Source: Pelagibacteraceae bacterium AG-390-C22
GTDB taxonomy: Bacteria; Pseudomonadota; Alphaproteobacteria; Pelagibacterales; Pelagibacteraceae
Reading direction: 5' to 3'
DNA length: 64,000 nucleotides
Assembly (NCBI GenBank): GCA_003278125.1
Contig: QCGX01000005.1
Location: 1-64,000 of the forward strand
Shown here: positions 35,059 through 44,875 of the stretch, piece by piece
Layout of the letters: the number at the start of each line of letters is the position of its first letter
Numbering within the stretch: position 1 is the first letter of the stretch
Notes under the pieces: model-generated
What the model was told of the DNA's origin: nothing
What the model saw: the letters and a program-made list of their open reading frames with translations, nothing else
The model's database searches: none
Translations under genes and position numbers: made by a program

Positions 35059-36396
35059 ATGCTTCTTAAAATAAATTTAGCACAATTATCTTTAATCATA
35101 AATTGGTTGTTTGTTTTTTTTCCTTTATCTTTCGTAGCGGGAAATCTATTAATTAACCTTAATCTTGTACTGATTATTATTTTTGGATCTATCTATTTAA
35201 TAAAAAAAAATATTAAAATTAATTTTGACATATTAATAGTAATATTTTTTCTCTTTTGTATTACTTTGATTATTTCCTCAATTTTTAACCAAATTAACAT
35301 TCCAAAAGCTTTTTTATACTTACGATTTTTAGTATTTTATATCATTTGCTTTAATCTTGTGAAAGAAAAAGTATTTGATGTAGATAAAATATTTTATTTC
35401 TACGCTATTATTGCTGCAATTATTTGTCTTGATTTAATTTTTCAACATTTCATGGGGTACAATATGATTGGGTTACAAATACATAAATTCGGAACTATAC
35501 AAAAAGAAGTCGCTACAAGTTTTTTTCAAGATGAAAAAATAGCTGGTTCATTTATTCAAAATTTTGGATTTTATTTAGCCTTTATAATCTTTTCTAAGTT
35601 TAAAAAAAACAACTTTTACAGCATAATTTTAAAATCATTTCTAATATCATTAGTTAGTGTTTCAATATTTATAAGTTTTCAAAGAATGCCTATGATAATT
35701 TGGATATTTTTCTTAACAATTTATGGAATTATTTATTTTAAATCAAAACTACTGCCTATATTACTTTCATTTGCAATTTTTGCATTATTCATAAATAATT
35801 TTTCATCAAAAGAAATAGTCGAAAGTTATGAGAGTTTTTATAATAATTCAAAAATAATTGGGTCTAGAACTTTTAAAAGTTATAGTATAATGAAAGATGA
35901 AAAAATTTGGGAAGAAGTAAAAGTAGATCCAAAAAAAGCGGAATATTTTGAGAGAGGAAGTGGACACGCTTCTTTATTTGCCCACGCTTTTTATATATGG
36001 GGAGATAGTAAGATATTGGGAATAGGTTATAAAAATTTTTATAATAAAACCCGAGAAAAAAAATTAACCAGAGAAACAACACATCCGCATAATTATTATT
36101 TGGATGTGATGGTTAGCACAGGATTATTAGGTTTAATAATATTAATTGGCTATTTAATAATATTATTTATGAAAGTAATTAATTTTTTAAAAATTAATAT
36201 TAAGAAAATAAATCACAAAAAGTTTGATATTTTGATAGTAGCTTGTATTAATTTTATAATATTTTTTTTCCCTATAAAATCTTCTGGAAGTTTCTTCACA
36301 ACTTCAAACTCAACTTACATGATGATTACATTAGTAATTTTACTATCACAACTGCAAAAAGTTAATTCTAAAAAAAGATTGTTCAAATATTTTTAA
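35059..36396 (+). CDS. O-antigen ligase/polymerase family membrane protein
   Basis: ~10 hydrophobic segments; large loop with HPHNYYLDVMVSTGLLGL typical of Wzy/WaaL family. Confidence 0.85.
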   Translation: MLLKINLAQLSLIINWLFVFFPLSFVAGNLLINLNLVLIIIFGSIYLIKKNIKINFDILIVIFFLFCITLIISSIFNQINIPKAFLYLRFLVFYIICFNLVKEKVFDVDKIFYFYAIIAAIICLDLIFQHFMGYNMIGLQIHKFGTIQKEVATSFFQDEKIAGSFIQNFGFYLAFIIFSKFKKNNFYSIILKSFLISLVSVSIFISFQRMPMIIWIFFLTIYGIIYFKSKLLPILLSFAIFALFINNFSSKEIVESYESFYNNSKIIGSRTFKSYSIMKDEKIWEEVKVDPKKAEYFERGSGHASLFAHAFYIWGDSKILGIGYKNFYNKTREKKLTRETTHPHNYYLDVMVSTGLLGLIILIGYLIILFMKVINFLKINIKKINHKKFDILIVACINFIIFFFPIKSSGSFFTTSNSTYMMITLVILLSQLQKVNSKKRLFKYF

Positions 36397-36414
36397 TATT
36401 TCAGAAATTAAATT

Positions 36415-36489
36415 TGGTGGGCGTGACAAGAATTGAACTTATGACCTCTACGATGTCAACGTAGCGTTCTACCACTGAACTACACGCCC
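36415..36489 (-). tRNA. tRNA-Val (GAC), CCA encoded
   Basis: Reverse complement GGGCGTGTAGTTCAGTGGTAGAACGCTACGTTGACATCGTAGAGGTCATAAGTTCAATTCTTGTCACGCCCACCA; anticodon loop TTGACAT. Confidence 0.93.
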
Positions 36490-37268
36490 AGATATTGAAG
36501 ATAATATTTTATTCTAAGTTTTATCAAAGTTTGATTAATTGAATTTGTCCTAAAAGATAAATCTTGTAATCTTTTCTTATTAATACTTAGCCAATATTTT
36601 AATTCTTTAATATGTAGGTCAATTCTTTTTCCAGACAGATTAGAATCATGAACTCTGTACGATGCAAGAGGAGATTGAATACAACCAAATTTATATTTTT
36701 GACTAATCTTAATAAAAAAATCAAAATCACCAATAATATTATATTTGCTATTAAATCTATATTTCTTAAAAATATTCTTTTCTAACATAGTCGTTGCCAG
36801 TCCTACAGAATAATTATTTAAGATTTTCTGCGTAACGAAGCCCGTTGGTAATAAATTCTTATATCCTATATTTTTTTTTTTTTTAATTTGATTTATAAGA
36901 AAAAAATTAGAATAAATAATCTTTATGTTTTGATTTTTTAAAAAATGTTTCATTTGTTTTTTTAGCTTAGTTCTTTCCCATAGATCATCTACATCTAAAA
37001 ATCCTATATATTTTCCTTTTGCTTTTTTTATGGCTAAATTCCTAGAATGATAAAGATTTCGAAATTTTTCAGATTTAAAATATTTAATTCTTTTATCTTT
37101 AAATTTTTTAACAATTTTTTTACTATTATCAAAAGATTTGTTATCCCAAAAAATTAATTCCCAATTTTTGTACGTTTGAGACATCAGACTATTAATGCTC
37201 TCCTTAAGATATTTCTCTCCATTATGACAATTCATAATTACACTAACTAGAGGATTTTTGTTAAGCAT
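36480..37268 (-). CDS. Glycosyltransferase family 2
   Basis: VSVIMNCHNGEKYLKESINSLMSQTYKNWELIFWDN, DVDD. Confidence 0.93.
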   Translation of the reverse strand: MLNKNPLVSVIMNCHNGEKYLKESINSLMSQTYKNWELIFWDNKSFDNSKKIVKKFKDKRIKYFKSEKFRNLYHSRNLAIKKAKGKYIGFLDVDDLWERTKLKKQMKHFLKNQNIKIIYSNFFLINQIKKKKNIGYKNLLPTGFVTQKILNNYSVGLATTMLEKNIFKKYRFNSKYNIIGDFDFFIKISQKYKFGCIQSPLASYRVHDSNLSGKRIDLHIKELKYWLSINKKRLQDLSFRTNSINQTLIKLRIKYYLQYLGV

Positions 37269-37271
37269 TAA

Positions 37272-38357
37272 CTAACTAACCTTTTTTTCAAGAATTGCTA
37301 CGTACCTAGAAATTTGTTTCGAAGAATAATAATAAATATTTTTCTTATTTGTTAAATAATATTTATACCATTCAATGGTAAATTTTACAGAATTACTGAA
37401 ATTCAAGGCTGTTCTCCATTGAAGAAATTTTTTTGATTTACTGCTGTTTAAATGTAAAAGAGTATTCTCTTTAAATTTTTTTTGTTTTACTATATTCCAA
37501 TTAATTTTAGGCCAATATACTTTCATCTTATTTAGTATATCTATTACCCTAAAATTTTTTCTGTCAGGACCAAAATTAAAAGCCTCTCCATGAAGTTTTG
37601 GATTTTGTTTTAGTTTTATCGACAGTCTGACATATCCATAAATTATATCTAAAACATGTTGCCAAGGTCTTGTTGAATTTGGACTTCTTATAATAACTTT
37701 TTTGTTTTTAGACCAAGATCTTATACAGTCAGGGATAATTCTGTCTGGAGACCAGTCCCCTCCACCAATTACATTTCCTGCTCTCGCTGTTGCAATTAAA
37801 ACTTTACCTTTTTTCTTTAAAAAAAAAGAATGATAATATGAATTGATTGCTATATCTGCAGATGATTTAGATGCCCCATAAGGATCTGTTCCTTTTAAAA
37901 TATCTTTTTCTTTATAACCTCTTTTAATTTCTAAATTTTGATAAGCTTTATCACTAGTAATCATAATAGCTACGGTCTTCTTCTTTGCCATCCTTAAACA
38001 TTCAAGAATATTTACAGTTCCAATTAAATTTGTTTTCCATGTTCTAATTGGTTGCGAGTAAGATGTTTTAACTATGGCTTGAGCCGCTAAATGAAACACA
38101 TAATCAGGATTGAATTCAATAAAAGCTTTTCTTAGTCTTGTTAAATCAGTTATATCTAAAATTTTAGAGGATATTTTTCTATTAAGTTTTAACAATTCAA
38201 AATGAGATGGTTTGGTAGGTATTGAATCAGAAATTCCTAATACCTTTGCTCCACAATGATGCATCCACAAGGATAGCCATGAACCTTTAAAGCCCGTATG
38301 CCCTGTGATTAAAATTTTTTTTCCTTTGAAGTGGCTTTTAATTTTCTTTATTTTCAT
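37272..38357 (-). CDS. rfbG: CDP-glucose 4,6-dehydratase
   Basis: ILITGHTGFKGSWLSLWMHHCGAKVLG.., YGASKSSADI, ARAGNVIGGGDWSPDRIIPD. Confidence 0.93.
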   Translation of the reverse strand: MKIKKIKSHFKGKKILITGHTGFKGSWLSLWMHHCGAKVLGISDSIPTKPSHFELLKLNRKISSKILDITDLTRLRKAFIEFNPDYVFHLAAQAIVKTSYSQPIRTWKTNLIGTVNILECLRMAKKKTVAIMITSDKAYQNLEIKRGYKEKDILKGTDPYGASKSSADIAINSYYHSFFLKKKGKVLIATARAGNVIGGGDWSPDRIIPDCIRSWSKNKKVIIRSPNSTRPWQHVLDIIYGYVRLSIKLKQNPKLHGEAFNFGPDRKNFRVIDILNKMKVYWPKINWNIVKQKKFKENTLLHLNSSKSKKFLQWRTALNFSNSVKFTIEWYKYYLTNKKNIYYYSSKQISRYVAILEKKVS

Positions 38358-39619
38358 TTTTTAAAATCACTTAATGCTTTATTTATAATCATTTCTGCTT
38401 CAGTTTTTGAACTATAACGTAATTTTAAAAAGTTACTCCATTCTTTATCATTGTTTAAATTTTTATCAAATATAGTATCAAATATTGCTTCAGCAAATTT
38501 TTTCTTATCAAATTTTGGTATAAGAAAGCCGTTAACTTTGTTAACAATTGCCTCACTCGCTTCACCATTGTCAAATGCGATAGTTGGAGTATTATTAACT
38601 GTTGACTCACGTATAGTTGAAGGTGCATTACAGCCTGTGGATGGGGATAAAAATACATCTGCCGATCTATAAAGAGCATTAAGTTCTTTATCATTTTTAA
38701 TTTCATTTAAATGTAGCCAAGAAATTTGAGAAACTTTTAATTTAAAGCTTTGTTTTCTTCCAAAAGTAACTAGTTTAACCCTATTTTTTTTAAGAAGATC
38801 AATATTTTTTTGATTACAATAATTTACAAATAAATTTAAGATTTCACCCAGTATTCTTCCTCCTTTATGAGGTGCATCAAAATTGTAAGTGCCAAAAAGT
38901 AATATTTTTTCATCACTCTCTAGTCGAAACATATCTCTAGCTTCTTTTTTTTTAATAAGCTGTTTTCGACTTTCTCTAACTGTTAAATAAACCACCTCAT
39001 TTTTCCCATTTTTAGATATCGGAGAACTATCATAAAATTTTTTTGTAAATTTGTTTTCCAACAAAATAGTTGGCTTATATTTATCCATAAATTTTTTTTT
39101 ATCTTTAAAAATTTTTTTTGATAGATCAAAATAGTTTAATTTGTTAAGTTTAGGACATTTCCCACATCCCGTAACATACTTTTTACATTCAACACCACTT
39201 TCATAAAGAAAATTTACATGACACCCCCCGGTTGCTAATTCCATATCTAAAGGTCGAAGATAAACGATCTTCTTTTTATTATATAATTTTGCCAACATAT
39301 TTAAGTTGAGAATTTTATGTAAAGTATAAACTATTATGATATCTGCTTCATTTGCGTACTTCTCTATATCTTCAAAATTTATGGTGCTATTTCCAAAAGA
39401 AAATAGATCTGTATATCTTTTTTTTAAAAATTCAAAAAAATAAAAAAATACTCTTTTAATAAAAGATCTTCTTATCTTAAATATATCTTTTGAATTAACA
39501 GTTTTATCTAATAAAATTAGTTTAGAGTTATAGCCTAGGTTGTTTAAGGTTGAATTCAAATTGACAGCGGTTTGACCAACGCCATCAAAGTCATTATAGG
39601 CGACCAAAAGAAATCTCAT
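38354..39619 (-). CDS. Glycosyltransferase (GT4-like)
   Basis: N-terminal DGVGQTAVNLNSTL; LSPSTGCNAPSTIRESTVNNTPTIAFDNGEASE donor-site region. Confidence 0.82.
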   Translation of the reverse strand: MRFLLVAYNDFDGVGQTAVNLNSTLNNLGYNSKLILLDKTVNSKDIFKIRRSFIKRVFFYFFEFLKKRYTDLFSFGNSTINFEDIEKYANEADIIIVYTLHKILNLNMLAKLYNKKKIVYLRPLDMELATGGCHVNFLYESGVECKKYVTGCGKCPKLNKLNYFDLSKKIFKDKKKFMDKYKPTILLENKFTKKFYDSSPISKNGKNEVVYLTVRESRKQLIKKKEARDMFRLESDEKILLFGTYNFDAPHKGGRILGEILNLFVNYCNQKNIDLLKKNRVKLVTFGRKQSFKLKVSQISWLHLNEIKNDKELNALYRSADVFLSPSTGCNAPSTIRESTVNNTPTIAFDNGEASEAIVNKVNGFLIPKFDKKKFAEAIFDTIFDKNLNNDKEWSNFLKLRYSSKTEAEMIINKALSDFKK

Positions 39620-39634
39620 TGATTTTAAACTGAA

Positions 39635-40783
39635 TTATTTTTTAAAGTAATCTTTAACTTTTTTAGAAATATAATCTACTTCTTGTATCGATAATTTATT
39701 ATGCATGGGTAGTCTTACAATTTTTTTTATTATCTCGTTAGTATTTTTTAGTTTTGTATTTTTTGTAAGCCACTTTTTTCCCATTTTTGATAAATGTAAA
39801 GCTTCAAAACTTATGAAGGCAATTATTTTTTGATTTTTAAGATATTTTAAAAATTTTTCTCTTTCCTTTTTTTTTAGAATGATCGTAAAAGCATGATAAT
39901 TGTATTTATCTTTGTGCTTATATTTATTGCAAATTATAAATTCATCTTTTAGCCAATTGGAAAAGTTTTCATAATATCTCTTAAATAATCTCTCTCTATA
40001 ATTTATTACTTTATTAATATCTTTAATTTGAGGCTGTAAATAACTAGCATTTAACTCTGGAAGTCTAAAACAAGATCCTAGTTCAACCCAAGAGTAGTAT
40101 TTTTTATGGTAATTAGGATCTGAAACAACATAAGTCCTGTCGGTGCCTTTATCAAAAACTAAATCTGATTTTTTTCTAAATTTTTTATTATTAACTACTA
40201 GCAAGCCACCTATGCCACTTTGATAATTTTTTGTTTCATGAAAAGAAAATGTAGCAAAATCTCCATAGCTACCAACTGATTTGCCCTTTGAGTAAGTGCC
40301 GAGTGCTGGCGCTGCATCTTCTATTAAAATTATTTTTTTTTTTAAGCAAAAATTTTTTAGCTTATCCAAGTAATCAACGCATAAACCTTGCATGTGAATT
40401 ACAATAATTACTTTGGTATTTTTATTTACATTTTTTCTAAAGTCATCAAATGTGGGCAGCAAATTTTCTTTTTTTATATCACAGTACCTTATTTTGCATC
40501 CTGTTCTTACGAAACTTGAAGCAGTAGTATTATAGTTATATGAAGGCATTAAAACTTCATCATTTTTTTTTAAGCTTAACATCAAAGCGCATATCTCCAT
40601 AGCAGCTGTGCAACTATTAGTTAAATGAACATGCTCAAAACCAAATTGCTTTTTTAAATCCTTTTTAATTTTAAAAATATTTTCCCCTGGTCCATGTAAA
40701 GATTTTTTAGAATCAAGTAATCTTTTTACATTATCAAAATACTTCTTGTCTTGGAGAGGAGTGCTAAATTTAATAGTTCTCAT
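39635..40783 (-). CDS. DegT/DnrJ/EryC1/StrS aminotransferase, WecE/RffA-like
   Basis: TNSCTAAMEICALML, EDAAPALGTYSKGKSVGSYGDFATFSFHETKN (PLP lysine present). Confidence 0.9.
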   Translation of the reverse strand: MRTIKFSTPLQDKKYFDNVKRLLDSKKSLHGPGENIFKIKKDLKKQFGFEHVHLTNSCTAAMEICALMLSLKKNDEVLMPSYNYNTTASSFVRTGCKIRYCDIKKENLLPTFDDFRKNVNKNTKVIIVIHMQGLCVDYLDKLKNFCLKKKIILIEDAAPALGTYSKGKSVGSYGDFATFSFHETKNYQSGIGGLLVVNNKKFRKKSDLVFDKGTDRTYVVSDPNYHKKYYSWVELGSCFRLPELNASYLQPQIKDINKVINYRERLFKRYYENFSNWLKDEFIICNKYKHKDKYNYHAFTIILKKKEREKFLKYLKNQKIIAFISFEALHLSKMGKKWLTKNTKLKNTNEIIKKIVRLPMHNKLSIQEVDYISKKVKDYFKK

Positions 40784-40785
40784 TA

Positions 40786-41709
40786 TTATTTGTTAAGCTT
40801 GCTAAATAAATTCATTTGATTTTTAATAAGATTATAATTCAACATTTTGAATTGTTTTTTTTGGTAGTTTTTTTTAATTTTATCAAACATTAATTTAAAT
40901 TGGTCTACTGGCTTAAATTTAATTATCTTTATATTTTGTGAATATATTTTTAAGTAAATTGGGTCACTTTTAGCTTTACTAAAAAATTTGTCAATATGTA
41001 TAGTTGCATCATCAAAAAAAATCTCAATGTTATTTGAATAATTTTGTCCTTCACCCCAAAAATAATGTCTTGATTTTTTATCTTTTTCTAAAAAAATGTA
41101 CCCTCTTAAATCAATTTTTTTTTTTATTTTTTTTATAATTTTTTTAAAATTAATTTTAGAACTATTGAACAAATAACTTTCAAGAGAAACAAGATATGAA
41201 GCAGCGTCATTAAAAAACCCCTTTCCTTCATTTGTTTTATATCTATTATCGGTTTTTTTTAACGAGGGATATCTAAAATTGGAAATTACATAGTTAATTT
41301 TACCATATCTTTTAGATTGAATTATCTTTTTTAAATAGTCAAATACTGGATGATAAGTATACATGAAGCATTCAAAGATAAGTTTATTTTTATAATACGC
41401 TAGTTTAAGTATTTTATTTAAGTTTTTATTTTTAATGATGAATGGTTTTTCACAAATAACATGAAAATTTGAATTAAGAGATTTTAATATGTATTTCTCA
41501 TGAAAATTATTTGGGCAGCAAATATATACAAAATCAAATGGTTGTTGAAAAAATTCGTTTTCTTTGAAAATAGGTATATTTTTAAAAGGCTTATTATTTT
41601 TCCTTAAAATTCCATTAATTCTATAAAAATTAGAATTAGACATAACAGGAAAAATTTTTTCCATAAAATGTTTTCCTGCTCCGATAACACCAATACTTTT
41701 CTTTTTCAT
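40786..41709 (-). CDS. Gfo/Idh/MocA family oxidoreductase
   Basis: GVIGAGKHFMEKI, CEKPFIIKN. Confidence 0.85.
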   Translation of the reverse strand: MKKKSIGVIGAGKHFMEKIFPVMSNSNFYRINGILRKNNKPFKNIPIFKENEFFQQPFDFVYICCPNNFHEKYILKSLNSNFHVICEKPFIIKNKNLNKILKLAYYKNKLIFECFMYTYHPVFDYLKKIIQSKRYGKINYVISNFRYPSLKKTDNRYKTNEGKGFFNDAASYLVSLESYLFNSSKINFKKIIKKIKKKIDLRGYIFLEKDKKSRHYFWGEGQNYSNNIEIFFDDATIHIDKFFSKAKSDPIYLKIYSQNIKIIKFKPVDQFKLMFDKIKKNYQKKQFKMLNYNLIKNQMNLFSKLNK

Positions 41710-41713
41710 GACT

Positions 41714-42472
41714 CTATATTAATGATAAAATTGATCTTAAATGTGGGCCTACGTAATAACCCATTTTAATAAACTTATCTAATTCCCATAGGGTTAGCCA
41801 TTTATAAGTTGGTCCTGGGAGATTAATTTTACCATTATATTGAATAATCCAATGCAAGTTTCTCTTTTTAAAAAGTCTTCCTCCATCTTCTGTAACCCAA
41901 AATTTTCTAATTGTTTTAAAGTTTTTTTTAAAATATTTATTGGCTACTTTAGGTTTATTTCCTAAATGCACTCTATTTAAATTTGAGTACGTAGCCTGAA
42001 GTGATGGACTTAATTGTATATCGTTGTAATTTCCTGGCTCAAATTTAGCATCAACTAAATAATGAGGAACTCCTTTAACCGTAGATCTTACCAGCCCAAT
42101 AATTCCTCCCTTGTACCCAATTTGTTTGATAAACGGCTGATCCCAGCTATTTACCTCTCTTTTTGTATTGCTGATTCTTTTTCCTTCAATGCAAAAAAAT
42201 TCTCCGCTATCATGACTTATAGTTCCTTTTTTTTTATCGTAAGTCCATTTTTTCATCTCTTCAAGATGCACATCTTGAACTGTAGCCTTATTATTTTTTT
42301 TTATCTTTTTATACCATTGAATATTTTTTTTAAAATCTAAATTTGTCCAGTTTTTTAATTTCTCTATATTATTTTCATAAAAGAAAATTTTTTTATGATC
42401 ATATAAACTATTTTTTTTTAAAAATGATATGTAGGTTTTAAGAGTTAAATTATAATCTAACTGTTTTTTCAT
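41714..42472 (-). CDS. NDP-hexose 2,3-dehydratase family protein (single domain)
   Basis: TISHDSGEFFCIEGKRI..W.QPFIKQIGYKGGIIGLVRST..HYLVDAKFEPGNYNDIQLSPSLQATYSNLNRVH. Confidence 0.88.
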   Translation of the reverse strand: MKKQLDYNLTLKTYISFLKKNSLYDHKKIFFYENNIEKLKNWTNLDFKKNIQWYKKIKKNNKATVQDVHLEEMKKWTYDKKKGTISHDSGEFFCIEGKRISNTKREVNSWDQPFIKQIGYKGGIIGLVRSTVKGVPHYLVDAKFEPGNYNDIQLSPSLQATYSNLNRVHLGNKPKVANKYFKKNFKTIRKFWVTEDGGRLFKKRNLHWIIQYNGKINLPGPTYKWLTLWELDKFIKMGYYVGPHLRSILSLI

Positions 42473-43197
42473 TTTTTTAATCTTTTTTTAATTATTTTTT
42501 CTAAAACTTGTTTATCTCTTAAAGTATCCATACATTTCCAAAAACCCTTAAATTTATATGCAGACAAGTTTCTATTTTTACAAGCTTGTTCTAAAGGACT
42601 CTTTTCTAAAATTGTTTTGTCATTTTTAATATAATCAAAAAACTTATAATCCGTCACAAAAAAACCACCATTAATCCAGCCTTGAGATGTTTGTGGTTTC
42701 TCTTTAAAAGATTTTACAATACTTCCTGATATTTGAATTTCACCAAATCTTGCTGGGGGTCTTACTGCGGTAACAGTGATCATTTTTTTACTTCTTCTAT
42801 AAAATCTTAATAATTTTTTTAAATTTACATCACATAATCCATCTCCATACGTAAACATAAATGTTTCTCCAGGCTTGAAATATTTCTTTAACCTCTTTAA
42901 ACGTCCGCCAGTTAAGGTATTTTGACCAGTATCAACTATTGAAATAGCACAATTTTTTTTTTGAATTTTTTGCTTGAATGGTACAGCGTTTTTTTTAAAA
43001 TTTTTAAAATATCTTTTTATTTCATTGCTCTTATAACCGGCTGCTATATAAAAATCTTTCAAGCCATACTTTATATAATGTCTAATTATATGAATGATAA
43101 TTGGGTAGCCTGCTATTTTCACCATAGGTTTAGGAATACGTTTTGTATACTCAGATAACCTAGTTCCAAAACCACCAGCTAAAATAATAACTTTCAT
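42469..43197 (-). CDS. rfbF: Glucose-1-phosphate cytidylyltransferase
   Basis: VIILAGGFGTRLSEYTKRIPKPMVKIAGYPIIIHIIRHY, FTYGDGLCDV. Confidence 0.93.
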   Translation of the reverse strand: MKVIILAGGFGTRLSEYTKRIPKPMVKIAGYPIIIHIIRHYIKYGLKDFYIAAGYKSNEIKRYFKNFKKNAVPFKQKIQKKNCAISIVDTGQNTLTGGRLKRLKKYFKPGETFMFTYGDGLCDVNLKKLLRFYRRSKKMITVTAVRPPARFGEIQISGSIVKSFKEKPQTSQGWINGGFFVTDYKFFDYIKNDKTILEKSPLEQACKNRNLSAYKFKGFWKCMDTLRDKQVLEKIIKKRLKK

Positions 43198-44108
43198 ATT
43201 TTTTTAGAATTTTTTTTATAGAATTGAATTGTTTTAACCAACCCTTTTTTAATTGATGTTTTACTTTTCCATCCCAATATTTTTCTTGCTATTCTTAAAT
43301 CAGGATAAATATTCTTGCTTTCGTCTATTCGTAAACTTAATTTTCCAAATTTAGGATTACCTTTTTTAATTAAAGTATTAATCATAAGTATTATTTTTTT
43401 TACTTTAACTGATGTACCATATCCAATATTAATAATCTTCCCTTTAGACTCTCGTCTTTTAAAACTTTTAATAATTGATTCGATAGCATCATCAATGTAT
43501 AAAAAATCTCTTAGTTGACTTCCTTCAGAACAATTAAAGTTTTTATTTTTAAGGGATGAAGAAATAACAAAAGGTATTAATCTATTTGTTTTTTGAAATG
43601 GTCCATAAACTTGAAAGAATCTCAAAATAGTAAAGGGAAATCTTTCTAGCTTATTTTTTTTAAATAAAAAATTTGTTGCCATTAATTTAGATCGACCATA
43701 AATCATTTTTGGCTTACAAATATTACTTTCTTTTACTGCACCAAAAATTTTTCCATATTCTGATGAGCTTCCTATTTGAACAAATCTTTCAATCTTTTTG
43801 TTTTTAAAAATATCATATAAATTTTTAACGCCTAGATAATGACTGCTATAAGTTTTGATTTTATTGCTATGATCAATATTTCCTCCTAAATTGACAATAA
43901 AGTCATAATCACTATTAATTAATTTTTTTAATTTTTGTAAATTAGTAATGTTACAAGTTTTATATTCAACTTTACCTAACCGTTGAAACTTAGATGGTTT
44001 TCTTCTAGAAATACTCGTTATAATCATTTTTAGATTGAGACACTTTTTAATTAAATGAAAACCTAAAAATCCCGTTCCTCCAACAACTAAAACTTTTTTT
44101 CCTTTCAT
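43194..44108 (-). CDS. NAD-dependent epimerase/dehydratase (NDP-4-keto-sugar reductase-like)
   Basis: GGTGFLGFHLI, YGRSKL. Confidence 0.88.
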   Translation of the reverse strand: MKGKKVLVVGGTGFLGFHLIKKCLNLKMIITSISRRKPSKFQRLGKVEYKTCNITNLQKLKKLINSDYDFIVNLGGNIDHSNKIKTYSSHYLGVKNLYDIFKNKKIERFVQIGSSSEYGKIFGAVKESNICKPKMIYGRSKLMATNFLFKKNKLERFPFTILRFFQVYGPFQKTNRLIPFVISSSLKNKNFNCSEGSQLRDFLYIDDAIESIIKSFKRRESKGKIINIGYGTSVKVKKIILMINTLIKKGNPKFGKLSLRIDESKNIYPDLRIARKILGWKSKTSIKKGLVKTIQFYKKNSKKI

Positions 44109-44125
44109 ATTTAACAGAGATTTTC

Positions 44126-44875
44126 TTATAAAGAATACCCGTCATCAATCACAATATTCTGACCTGAAATGAAATTTGATTTTTCTGACAACAAAAAATT
44201 TATTGCATCCACCACATCTTTCGGGTCTAACAAACCTTTAAAATTGCATTCCTTTTTGTAATTTTTTACAAATCTTTTGGGTAAGTTATCTTCTATGCCG
44301 CCGGGGCTCACACAATTAATTTTAAGATTTTTTTTTGAGTAATACTTTGCTAAATATTTTGTTATTGAAATAATTCCTGATTTTATTGCGGAATACTCAA
44401 TCGGGCTTGACATTTTAGTTCCCTTGTAAGTTTCAAATTTTGGATTATTTACACCCATTATTGAAGATAATAATATTAAATTGCCATGGTTTTGTTTTAA
44501 AAAAAGATTAATTATATATTTGCTGATGATAATTGTAGAACCCAACTGATTATTTAAATTTTCATTTAAACTTTTTTGTTTAAGTTGTTTTAACTTTACC
44601 CCCCAATCTTTTGTTTTTGGATAAGCGCAGTGAACTAATGCATCAACTTTTTTAAATTTTTTTTCACATAAAGTTATTAATTTTTTTATTTCATTTTCTT
44701 TATTCAAATTCGCTTTAATAACAAAAAGATTAGCATTATTATCTCTTAATTTATTTGTATTATTTACTCTTGTATCAACGTTTATTACTCTATGTCCTTG
44801 CTTCAATAAGCTGTTGCTTAAAGCAAAACCTATGGTTCCAAATCCACCAGTTATTATAATTGTTTTTTTATTCAT
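44126..44875 (-). CDS. SDR family oxidoreductase, PtmA-like
   Basis: IIITGGFGTIGFALSNSLLKQGHRV, SPIEYSAIKSGI, next to a CMP-sugar synthetase gene. Confidence 0.85.
   Translation of the reverse strand: MNKKTIIITGGFGTIGFALSNSLLKQGHRVINVDTRVNNTNKLRDNNANLFVIKANLNKENEIKKLITLCEKKFKKVDALVHCAYPKTKDWGVKLKQLKQKSLNENLNNQLGSTIIISKYIINLFLKQNHGNLILLSSIMGVNNPKFETYKGTKMSSPIEYSAIKSGIISITKYLAKYYSKKNLKINCVSPGGIEDNLPKRFVKNYKKECNFKGLLDPKDVVDAINFLLSEKSNFISGQNIVIDDGYSL

Noticed and set aside
39635-40783. RfbH/ColD-type CDP-4-keto-6-deoxyglucose 3-dehydrase
   Set aside because: Carries a PLP lysine in SFHETKN (WecE-like), whereas RfbH/ColD have His at that position.
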